This document shows, piece by piece, positions 35,901 to 47,900 of a stretch of DNA of 64,000 bases. Each line of letters opens with the position of its first letter. Position 1 is the first letter of the stretch. The stretch spans positions 1 through 64,000 of the forward strand of contig NZ_JBFLUG010000021.1 of assembly GCF_041008525.1 (NCBI RefSeq), read 5' to 3'. This stretch comes from Parafrankia sp041008525 (GTDB taxonomy: Bacteria > Actinomycetota > Actinomycetes > Frankiales > Frankiaceae). The translations under genes were made by a program, and so were the position numbers. The notes under the pieces are model-generated. The model saw nothing but the letters and a program-made list of their open reading frames with translations. It searched no databases and was not told where the DNA came from.

Positions 35901-38900
35901 TCAACATGTACGGCATCACCGAGACGACCGTCCACGTCACCTACCTGCGGCTGGACGAGCAGGTGGTCGCGGCGGCACGGGCCAGCCTGGTCGGCGAGCC
36001 GATCCCGGGCCTGCGGGTGCACGTCCTCGACCACCACCTGCAGCCGGTGCCCCTCGGCGGTGTCGGTGAGCTGTATGTCAGCGGCGGGCAGCTCGCCCGT
36101 GGCTATCTGGGACGTCCGGAGCTGACCGGCACCCGCTTCGTCGCGGACCCGTTCGGGCCCGCGGGCACGCGGATGTACCGCACCGGGGACCTCGCCCGGC
36201 GGACCGCCGGCGGCGAGGCAGGCGGCTTCGAGTACCTCGGCCGGGCCGACGACCAGGTCAAGATCCGCGGGTTCCGGATCGAGCTGGGGGAGATCCAGGC
36301 GGCGATCGCGACGCACCCGGCGGTGGAACAGGCCGTGGTGCTGGCCCGCGAGGACCAGCCGGGGCAGCTCCGGCTCGTCGGCTACGCCGTGCTCACCCCG
36401 GGTGCCCAGGTCGGCTCCGAGGAGCTGCGCCGGCACGCCGCGGCCACCCTGCCCGACTTCATGGTCCCCGTCGCGGTCGTCGGGCTGGACGCGTTCCCGC
36501 TCACCGGCAACGGCAAGCTGGACCGCGCCGCGCTGCCCGCCCCGGACCTCGCGGGCGCGTCCACCGGCACCCGGGCGCGCACCGACCGCGAGCAGACGCT
36601 GTGCGACGTCTTCGCCGGCGTGCTCGGCCTGGAGCAGGTCGGAGTGGACGACGACTTCTTCACCCTCGGCGGCGACAGCATCAGCGCCATCCAGCTCGTC
36701 AACCGGGCCCGCCGCGAGCTGATCAGCTTTACCCCCCGGGACGTCTTCACCCACCGCACCCCGGCCGCACTCGCCGCCTCCGCCGCCTCCGCCGGCTCCC
36801 TCGCCGTCCCCGCCGAGTCCGCCGGGCAGGGCGACGCCGCCGGTGCCCCGCAGGGGGATTCCGCGGCCTCCCCTCCGGCTGTGGCCGCGGCCGGGCCCGA
36901 TCCCGAGGCGATCGGTGTGTTCACCCCGCTGCCGATCGTCGCCCGCCTCGCCGGCTGGGGCGGGCCGGTGCGCCGGTTCAACCAGGCGCTGCTGGTGACC
37001 GTCCCCGCCGGGATCACCGAGGACGTCCTGCGTGCGAGCCTGCAGGCTCTGGTGGACCAGCACGACGCGCTGCGGGCCAGGCTGCTGCGGCCGACGCCGG
37101 CACTGTGGCTGATGGAGACCCGGCCCGTCGGCTCGGTACGGGTGGACGGCCTGCTGCGCCGGGTGGACGTCGCCGACCTCGACGAGGCCGGGCTGCGCGC
37201 GGCCGTCGCCGCCGAGTCCGACGCGGCCGCCGAGGCGCTCGACCCCGAGACCGGCGTGGTGCTGCGGGTCACCTGGCTCGACGCCGGTCCGGCCCGCCCC
37301 GGGCGGCTGCTGCTGGTCGGTCACCACCTCGTCGTCGACGGGGTGTCGTGGCGGATCCTGCTCGCCGACCTGCAGACCGCCTCGGCGGCGGTGCGCGCTG
37401 GCTCGCAGCCCCGGCTGGACCCGGTCGGCACGTCCCTGCGCGGTTTCGCCCGGGTCGTCGCCGAGCGGGCTCAGGACCCGGCCCGTCTCGCCGAGCTCAC
37501 CCACTGGACGGAGACCCTCGCGCCGGGCGGCCGCCTGCTGGGCCACGCCCCCGCGACCCGGGCAACTCCCGTCACTCCGGCCACTCCCGCCGCGGCTGTC
37601 ACAACCGGCACCGTCGCGCAGACCGGCCGGCATGTCGTGGAGGTCCCGGCGGAGGTCACCGCGCCGCTGCTGACCTCGCTGCCGGCGGCCGCACGGGTGG
37701 ACGTCACCGAGGTGCTGCTGGCCGCGCTGCGCACGGCCGTCTCCGGGTGGCGGCACGGCCAGGGCTGGGACGCCGCGACCGATCTGCTCGTCGACCTCGA
37801 GCGCCACGGCCGCGACCCGATCGCCCCCGAGGTCGACCTCGCCCGCACGGTCGGCTGGTTCACCTCGATCGCACCCGTCCGGCTGCCTGCCGGCAACCGG
37901 ACCACCGACACCGGGACCACCGAGACCGGGGCTGCGGGCGTCGGGACAGCGGGCGGCGGGGTGGCGGGCACGCTTGCCGCCGTCGCGGCCCGCCTGCGCG
38001 CCGTCCCGGACGGCGGCGCCGGGTTCGGGATGCTGCGCTACGCCAACGCGGCCGCGGCGCCGGTGCTGGCCGGGCTGGAACGCCCGGAGATTCTGTTCAA
38101 CTACCTGGGGCGGTTCGGTGCCGACGCGGCGGACGCCTGGGGACCGGCCCCCGAGCTCGACGCGCTGGCCGCCGACCCGGACCAGGAGATGGGTGTCGCC
38201 TACCCGCTGACGGTCGACGCCGTCTGCGTGCAGACACCCGCCGGGCCCGTCCTGCGGGCGACCTTCACCCATCTGACGACACTGATCGACCCGGCCTCCG
38301 CCGCGGCCCTCGGCGCCGCCTGGCGCGACGCGCTGGTCGCCCTGTCCACCCTCGACCCGTCGGCCGTGTCCGGTGCGGGTGGCACGGCACCGGCACCGGC
38401 ACCGGCACCGGCGTCCGGTGATCTCGTCGAGCTGTCGCCGCGGGAGCGGGCACGGGTGGAGGCGGCGAGCCCCGGCCCGGTCTCCGAGATCTGGCCGCTG
38501 TCACCGCTGCAGGAGGGACTGTTCTTCCACTCGGCGTTCGACCGCTCCAGCGACGCGTACACCGCGCAGTTCGCCCTCGACTTCGGCCACCGGTTCGACG
38601 TCGACCGGCTGCGCCGCGCCTGCGAGACGTTCCTTCGCCGCAACCCGACCCTGCGGGCCGGCTTCGTCGGTGACGGGCTGCCCACCCCGGTGCAGTTCGT
38701 CGTCACGGAGGTGCCCGCACCGCTGTCGGAGGTCGACCTCACCGGCCTGCCCGAACAGGAACGGCTGGTGCGGGCCGAGCAGATCGCCGAGCGTGACCGG
38801 TCCCGGCCGTTCGACGTCGCCCGTCCGCCGCTGTGGCGGCTGACCCTGCTGCGTCTCGGCGACAGCCACGACCGGCTGGTGTTCAACCGGCAGGTGCTGG

Positions 38901-41900
38901 TCTGGGACGGCTGGTCCGGTGCGCTGGTCATCGACCAGCTCCTCGGCCTCTACGAGCGCGGGGGCGACGACGACGGGCTGCCCGTCCCGGCCGCCTCGTA
39001 CCGCGACTTCCTGGTGTGGCTGCAGGCTCGGGACACCGAGGCCGCGCGGGAGGCGTGGCGGTCGGCGCTGGCCGACCTCGACGGCCCGACGCTGGTCGTC
39101 CCGGAGGCCCGGGGGCTGCCGCCGGTCGAGCCGGGGCGGATCACCGCCGAGGTCCCCGAGGCGACGGCGAGCGCCGTGCGGGAGCTGTCCCGCCGGTACG
39201 GCATCACGGTGAACACGGTGTTCAACACGGCCCTGGCGTTCGTCCTCGGCGGCGCGGTGGGCTCCGACGACGTCGTGTTCGGCACCACCGTCGCCGGCCG
39301 GCCGACCGACGTCGACGGCATCGACGAGGTCGTAGGCCTGTTCCTCAACACGGTGCCGGTGCGGGTGCGGATGGACCCGCGGGAACCCGTCCTCGCCCTG
39401 CTGCGCCGCGTCCAGGACCAGCGGGTCGAGCTGATGGACCACGAGTACCTGGGTCTCGGCGACATCCAGCGCGCCGCCGGCAGCACCGTGCTGTTCGACA
39501 CCCTGTACGTGCTGCAGAACTTCATCGACGAGGTGGCGACCGAGCAGAGCAGCGACCGGTTCGGGATCACCGGTGGCACCAGCATCGACCACACGCACTA
39601 TCCGCTCACGTTCGTGCTGTTCCCCGGCACACGCATCACCGTGCGCCTGGAGTACCGCCCGGACGTCGTCGACGTCACCCGTGCCCGCGCGCTGTTCGAC
39701 CGGTTCCTCGGACTTCTCGACGAGCTCGTCCGGGACGTCTCCGCACCCGTCGGGTCGGTCGAGGTGCTGCTGCCGGCGGAGCGGGCGGCGCTTGCCGCCG
39801 ACTGGTCGCGCCCGTTCCTTCCGGTCGGGACGGAGACCGTCGCCGACCTGCTGGCCGCGCAGGCGGCCCGCACACCCGAGCTGACCGCGCTGGTCCTCGG
39901 CGACGAGCGCGTCATCTACGCCGAGCTCGACGCGCGGGTGAACCGGATGGCCCGGCTGCTGCTGGCCCGCGGCGCGGGCCCGGAGACGGTGGTGGCCCTC
40001 GGGCTCGGCCGCTCGGTGAACATGGTCGTGGCGCTGTTCGCCGTGCTGCGTACCGGCGCCGCCTACCTTCCGCTGGAACTGGACCACCCGCCGGCCCGCC
40101 TGCTCGGCATGGTCGCCGACGCCGGCGCCGGGCTCCTGGTGGCGACCACCGCCACCGCCGCCTACCTGGACGGCCCCGCCGCCGGTGCCGGCGCGGCGCG
40201 CCTGCTGCTGGACGACCCGGCGACGGCCGCGGCGCTCGCCGCCACCGACGGGGGTGCGCTGTCCGACGCCGAGCTGGGCGCGTTCGCCCGCGGCCGCGCG
40301 GACCGCCTCGACCACCCGGCCTACGTCATCTACACCTCGGGCTCGACGGGACGTCCCAAGGGCGTCGTGACGCCGTACCGGGGCCTGACGAACATGCAGC
40401 TCAACCACCAGGCGGAGATCTTCGCCCCCGCGGTGGCGGCGGCCGGCGGGCGGCGGCTGCGCATCGCGCACACCGTCTCGTTCGCGTTCGACATGTCCTG
40501 GGAGGAGCTGCTCTGGCTCGTCGAGGGACACGAGGTCCACGTCTGCGACGAGAATCTGCGCCGGGACGCCGAGGCCCTGGTGGCGTACTGCGACACGCAC
40601 CGCATCGACGTCGTCAACGTGACCCCGACCTACGCCCACCACCTGATCGAGCTGGGCCTGCTCGACCGCGCCGACGGGGGGCACCGGCCGCCGCTGGTCA
40701 TGCTCGGCGGTGAGGCCGTCTCGGAGGCGGTGTGGAGCCGGCTGCGCGACACCGAGGGCACGGCCGGCTACAACCTGTACGGCCCGACCGAGTACACGAT
40801 CAACACCCTCGGCGGCGGCACCGCGGACAGCACCACGCCGACCGTCGGCCGGCCCATCCGCAACACCCGCGCCTACATCCTGGACGGCTGGCTGCGCCCG
40901 GTGCCGGACGGCGTCCCCGGGGAGCTCTACATCGCCGGCGACGGGCTGGCCCGCGGCTACCTGGACCGGTTCGGCCTGACCGCCGCCCGGTTCGTCGCCG
41001 ACCCCCACACACCGGGCGGGCGGATGTACCGCACCGGCGACCTCGTCGTGCGGGGAGCGGACGGGAACCTGGACTTCCTCGGCCGCACTGACGAACAGGT
41101 CAAGATCCGCGGTTACCGGGTGGAGCTCGGGGAGATCACCACCGCGCTCGACCGCCACCCCCGGGTCAGCCAGGCCGCGGTCGTCGCCACCGACGACACC
41201 GGCGCGCCGGGGACCCGCCGGCTGATCGCCTACGTGGTGCCCGCCGAGCTGACCGCCGCCGACCGGGCAGCCGTCGAGGCCGACCAGGTCGGCGAGTGGC
41301 AGCAGGTCTACAGCGACGAGTACGTCCAGATCCCGACCGCGGTGCACCAGGAGGACTTCGCCGGATGGGACTCCAGCTACGACGGGCAGCCCATCCCGCT
41401 GGAGCACATGCGTGAGTGGCGGTCGGCGACCGTCGAGCGCATCCGCGCCCTCGCCCCGCGCCGCATCCTGGAGATCGGCGTCGGCACCGGCCTGCTGCTC
41501 GGCCAGCTCGCACCGCGCTGTGAGAGCTACTGGGGGACGGACTTCGCCCGCCCGGTGATCGACAAGCTGCGCGCCGAGGTCGCCGCCGACCCGCAGCGGC
41601 TGTCCGGCGTCGAGCTGCGCTGCCAGCCGGCACACGTGACCGACGGCCTGCCCACCGGGTTCTTCGACGTCGTCGTGATCAACTCGGTGATCCAGTACTT
41701 CCCGAGCCCGGACTACCTGCGCTCGGTCCTGCGCGCCGCGCTCGACCTGCTCGTGCCCGGCGGCGCCCTGTTCGTCGGCGACGTGCGCAACCTGGCCCGG
41801 CTGCGGGCCTTCCACACGGCGATCGAGGCCGGCCGCTCCGGCGGCGCGGACCACGGCGGCGACCTCACCCGGCTCGCCGCGGCCGTGGAGCGGCGGGTCC

Positions 41901-44900
41901 GGCTCGACAAGGAGCTGGTGCTGGCACCGGAGTTCTTCACCGAGCTCGCGCGGGAGACCGGCGCCGAGGTGTCGCTGCGGGTCAAGCGCGGCTCGTTCCA
42001 CAACGAGCTGACCCGCCACCGGTTCGACGTCGTGCTCTCCCGCCCCGCCGCGACCGGCGCCCCGGACGGGCCGGCGGTGCATCTCGCCGGTGCGCCGACA
42101 CTGCGCTGGGGGAGCCCGCAGATCACCGACCTGGCCGTGGTCGAGGCACACCTGCGCGAACAGCGCCCGGCGCTGTTGCGGGTCGCCGGCGTCCCCGACG
42201 CGCGGGTCGCTGCCGAGCTCGCCCTGGCCGCGCGCGTCAGCGGCGTCGAACCCACCGGCCCGGCCGCCGCGGTCGACCCGGAGGAACTGTTCGCGCTGGC
42301 CGACCAGCTCGGCTACGAGCAGCACCTGACACTGTCGGCGACCGATCCGGGGCTGCTGGACGCGGTCTTCGTCCGCGCGGAGGCCGTGACGGCCGGTCCG
42401 CGGGTCGGCGGCTACCTGCCGGACCCGGCGGGGGAGCCCGTCGGGCCGTTCGCGAACGACCCGACGGCGGCCCGCGGCGACGCCGCGCTCGCCGCCGTCC
42501 TGCGCGCCGACCTGACCGTCGTCCTGCCGGACTACATGGTCCCCGCCGCCTACGTCACGCTGCGAGAAATCCCGCGCACCGCCAACGGCAAGCTCGACGT
42601 GGCCGCCCTGCCCCCGGCCGAGCCGTCGGTGCCGCTGGTCGCCTCCCGCCCCGCGTCCTCGCCGGCGGAGGTGGTGCTGTGCACCCTGTACGCCGAGGTG
42701 CTGGGTCTGCCCGAGGTGGGCGTGGAGGACGACTTCTTCGCCCTGGGGGGCCACTCGCTGCTGGCTACCCGCCTGGTCAGCCGGGCCCGCGCGGACCTCG
42801 GCGCCGACCTGGCCATCCGCGACCTGTTCGAGGCACCGACGGTGGCCGCCCTCGCGGAGCGCGTCACCGCGGCCGGCGGTGCGTCCGGCGCGGCGGCACC
42901 GGCGGCATCGCCCCGCCCGCGGCTGCGCCCGGCGCAGCGGCCCGAGCGCGTACCCCTGTCGTCGGCGCAGCAGCGCCTGTGGCTGGTCGACAGGTTCGCC
43001 GACGGCACCGACGCCTACAACTACCCGCTGGTGATCCGCCTGCATGGCCGGGTCGACGTCGAGGCGCTGCGGCTTGCCGCGGCGGACGTGGCGGCCCGCC
43101 ACGAGATCCTGCGCACCGTCGTGACGGAGCACGAGGGGGAGGGCTACCAGCGGATCCTCGCCCCGGACGAGGCTCTCCCGCCGGTCCGGGCCGTCGACCT
43201 GACCGGGGCCGTCGACCTGATTGGGGGCGCCGGCCCGGCGGCCGGGGCCGACCCGACGGGAGAGGCTGCGCTTGAGCGGGCGGTCGAGGAGTTCGTCGCG
43301 GAACCGTTCGACCTGCGGTCCGACCCGCCACTGCGGCTTGCCGTGTTCCAGACCGGGACGCCGGGATCCCCGGTGGAGTCGGTGCTCGCGGTCGTCCTGC
43401 ACCACATCGCGACCGACGAGTGGTCGGACCGGCCGTTCCTGGAGGACCTCGACGCCGCCTACGCGGCGCGCCGGGCAGGCCGGGCCCCCGGCTGGGAGCC
43501 GCTGCCCGTCCAGTACGCCGACTACACCCTCTGGCAGAGTGAGCTGCTCGGTGACCCCGCGGACCCGGCGTCGCTCGCCGGCCGCCAGCTCGCCTACTGG
43601 CAGCAGGCGCTGCGCGGCATGCCCGAGGAGATCGCGCTGCCGCTGGACCGGCCGCGCCCCGCCGTCCGTGACGGCGCGGGTGGGCGGGAGATCCGCGAGC
43701 TGTCCGCCGCGACCGTGACGGCGCTGCGCGCCCTGTGCGCGCGCACCGGCGCGAGCATGTCGATGCTCGCCCACGCGGCGATCGCCACCCTGCTGCACCG
43801 GTTCGGGGCCGGTGACGACATTCCGCTGGGGGTGCCGATCGCGGGCCGAACCGACACCGCCCTCGACCGCCTCGTCGGCTTCTTCGTCAACACCCTGGTG
43901 CTGCGCTCCGACCTGTCCGGGGAGCCGACGTTCGCCCAGCTGCTGGCCCGCACCCGGGAGACCGACCTGGGGGCCTTCGACCACGCGGACGTGCCGTTCG
44001 AACAGGTCGTCGCGGCGGCCAACCCGCGCCGCTCGGCCGGGCGCAACCCACTGTTCCAGGTGATGACCGGCTACCACCACCTCGTCGAGGACGAGCACAC
44101 CCTGTTCGGCCTGCCGACGACCTGGCTGCTCACCGAGGCCGGCACGGTCAAGTTCGACCTGGACGTCACCTTCGTCGACCGGGTCGCGAGTGACCGGATC
44201 ACCCTGCTCGTCGAGTACGCCCTGGACGTCTGGGATCCGGCTACCGCCCGCGGCCTCGCCGACCGGCTGGCCGCCCTCCTCGACGCGCTCGCGCGGGAGC
44301 CGGACCGCCCTGTCGGCCGCCTCGACCTGCTCGGCCCGGCAGCTGTCGGTGCCCGGGGCGATGCGCGGGAGCAGGCGCGGCGCGGGCTCGCCGGCCCGCG
44401 CCGCGAACCCGCGCGGCCCACCGCCGTGGAGTTGTTCGCCGCTGCAGCCGCCGCCGTCCCGCATGTCCCGGCGCTGGTCACCGGGGGCGAGGAGCTGACC
44501 TTCGCCGAGCTGTCGGCGCGGGTCGACGCCATCGCCGCCCTGGTCGCCGGCCGCGGCGCCGGTCCCGAGGATGTCGTCGCCCTCGCGCTGCCACGGGCCC
44601 GGATGGTGCCCGCCCTCCTCGGCGTCATGGCGGCCGGCGCGGCGTACCTGCCGCTCGACACCGACCACTCCGCCGAGCGGCTCTCCTTCCTGCTCACCGA
44701 CGCCGCACCGCGGCTCGTGCTCACCACTGCGGCACTCGCCGGACGGCTCCCGGCGATCAACGCCGAGGCCGACTCCGCCGTCAGCCCCGACGCCGGCTCC
44801 GGCTCCGGAAGCGGCTCCGGCACCGAGGTGATCGTGCTCGACGACCCGGCTGTCGCCGCGGAGATCGCGGCGGGTACCGGCGGCCGCTCCGCCGTGCCGG

Positions 44901-47900
44901 CGGGCCGGCCGCTGCCGCGGCCGGACAACGCCGCCTATGTGATCTACACCTCCGGAACGACGGGACGTCCGAAGGCCGTCGTCGGCACGCACCGGGGGCT
45001 GGCGAACCTGTTCGCCGCGCACCGGGCGGACCTGATCGGCCCGGCGGTGGCCAGCCGCGGTGACGGGGAGCCGTGGCGCGCCGTCCACGCCGCGTCGTTC
45101 AGCTTCGACGGCTCGTGGGAGCCGCTGCTGTGGCTGCTCGCCGGGCATACCGTGCACGTCGTCGACGAGGCGACGATGCGCGACCCGGCGGCGCTGGCCG
45201 GGTACGTGACCGAGGCCGGAATCGACGTCCTCGACGTCACCCCGACCTACCTGCGGGAGCTCGTCCACCACGGCTTCCTCGACGGCGACCGGCTGCCCGC
45301 GGTGATGCTCGTCGGCGGTGAGGCGACCGCGCCGCCGCTGTGGGAGCGGCTGCGCGCCCTGCCCGGGGTGAGCGCGCACGACCTGTACGGCCCGACCGAG
45401 TACAGCGTCGACGCCTACGGGTGGCACGGTGACGGCACTGCCGGGCCGATCGCGAACACCCGCGCGTATGTGCTCGATGCCGGGCTCGGGCCCGTCCCGG
45501 ACGGCGTGCCCGGCGAGCTCTACCTGGCCGGTCCCGGGCTGGCCCGCGGCTACCTCGGGCGGCCGGGGCTGAGCGCCGGCCGGTTCGTCGCCGACCCGGC
45601 CGGCCCCCCCGGCGGGCGGATGTACCGCACCGGCGACCGGGTGCTGCGCCGGGCCGACGGGACGCTGGTCTTCCTCGGCCGGGTGGACGACCAGGTCAAG
45701 GTGCGCGGGTTCCGGATCGAGCCGGGTGAGGTCGAGGCGGCGCTGTCGGCGCTGCCCGGCGTCGGCGCCGCGGCCGTCGTCGTCCGGGAGGACACCCCGG
45801 GCGACCCGCGCCTGGTCGCCTACGCCGTCGCCGACGGTGTGGGCGGTGCCGCGGGTGTTGGTCCCGGCGTGCTGGATCTCGGCGCGCTGCGGGCCGAACT
45901 CGCCCGGACGCTGCCCGCGCACCTGGTGCCGGCCGCGTTCGTCGCCGTCGCCGAACTGCCGCGCACCGTCAGCGGCAAGCTGGACCGCGCGGCCCTGCCC
46001 GCCCCGGACGACCAGGCCGGGCCGGTGGGCCGGCGCCCGCGCGGGGTCCGCGAGGAGCTGCTGGCCGACCAGTTCACGGCCGTCCTCGGCACGGACGCCG
46101 TCGGCGCCGACGACGACTTCTTCGCCCTCGGCGGACACTCGCTGCTCGCGATGCGGCTGCGCAGCCGCATCCGGGCGGTGTTCGGCGTGGAGATCTCCCC
46201 GCGGGAGATCTTCGACGCGCCGACCGTCGCGGGCCTGGCGACCCGCCTGGAGGGGGCCGCGGCCGCCGCGCGTCCCGCCCTGCGTCCCGCCGAGCGGCCG
46301 GCCCGCCCGCCGCTGTCGCACGCACAGTCCCGGCTGTGGGTGCTCGGGCAGGTCGAGGGACCCGGCGCCACCTACAACATCCCCGTCACCTGGCGGCTGG
46401 ACGGTCCGCTGGACGTCGACGCACTGCGCGCCGCCGTCGACGACGTCGTCGCCCGCCACGAGGCGCTGCGCACCGTCTTCCCCGCCCCGGACGGCGTGCC
46501 GCACCAGCGGGTCCTCGACCCCGCCGAGGCGCACGTGGCCGTCGACCTGATCGACCTCACCCCGCCCGGCGCCGACGCCGATGCGAGAGCCGGTTCCGGC
46601 AGCGACGAGCTGGCCGGGCATCTGGAACGGGCCGCGGCCGGCGTGTTCGAACTCGAGGCAGACCTGCCGGTGCGGGTCACCGTGGTACGGCTCGGGTCGG
46701 ACCTGCACGTGGTGCAGTTCCTCGTCCACCACATCGCGGCTGACGAGGGCTCCGACCGGGCGCTGGCCCGCGACCTGTCGACGGCCTACCGGGCGCGCCT
46801 GCGCGGCGAGGCCCCGGACTGGGCGGCGCTGCCGGTCCAGTACGTCGACTACACGCTGTGGCAGCGCGAGCTGCTCGGCGACGAGAACGACCCGGCGAGC
46901 CTGGTCACCGCCCAGCGGGAGTTCTGGCGGCGCGAGCTGGCGGGCCTGCCGGCCGAGCTGGCCGTGCCCACCGACCGGCCCCGCCCGGCCGAGCCGTCCC
47001 ACCGCGGCGGCGTCGTCGAGCTGACCTGGGACCCGGAGCTGCTCGACCGGCTGCGCGAGCTTGCCCGGGCACACAACGTCAGTCTGTTCATGGTGCTGCA
47101 GGCGCTCGTCGCCACGCTGCTGCACCGGCTCGGTGCCGGTGACGACATCCCGATCGGCAGCCCGGTGGCGGGCCGCACCGACGAGCGGCTCGACGAGCTG
47201 GTCGGTTTCTTCCTGAACACGCTGGTGCTGCGGACGGACCTGTCCGGCCCGGTGAGCTTCGGCGAGCTGCTCGGCCGGGTCCGTGCCGCGGACCTCACCG
47301 CGTTCGACCACCAGGATCTGCCGTTCGACCGGGTCGTGGAGGCGGTCAACCCGCCCCGGTCGCTGGCCCGGCACCCGCTGTTCCAGGTGATGGTCGTGCA
47401 CCTGCCGGCGGCCGACGCCGCCGGCGGCCTCGACCTGTCCGGGGTCGCGGCCCGGCCGGAGCCGGTGCGCGCCGCCACCGCCAAGTTCGACCTGTCGTTC
47501 GACTTCCTGGAGCGCCCGGCCACCGGCGCCGCGCAGGCGGCCACCGGCACTACGCAGGCGGTCACCGGGACCGAGCTGACGGTCGGCCTCGCCTACAGCG
47601 CGGACCTGTTCGACCGGGGGACGGTCGAGGTGCTCGGCCGCCGGCTGCGGCTGCTGGCCGAGGCCGTCCTCGCCGAGCCGGCCAGGCCGGTGGCGGAACT
47701 GCCCGTCCTCGACGGCGCCGAGCGCGAGCTGGTGGTCGGCGGGTTCAACCGCACCACCCGCGAGGTCACCGAGCTGACCTGGCCGGCGGCGTTCGAGGCG
47801 TGCGTCGACCGGGACCCGGCCGCGGTGGCCGTCGTCTGCGAGGACGTCGCGCTGACCTACGCCGAGCTGGACGCGCGGGCCAATCGGCTCGCCCGCCTGC

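Noticed and set aside
38885..38911. Possible sequencing error creating the missing HHxxxDG in C3
   Set aside because: The frame is open and the flanking residues (LVF.., DGWSG) align normally. Several substitutions rather than one indel would be needed, so I keep it as a real change.
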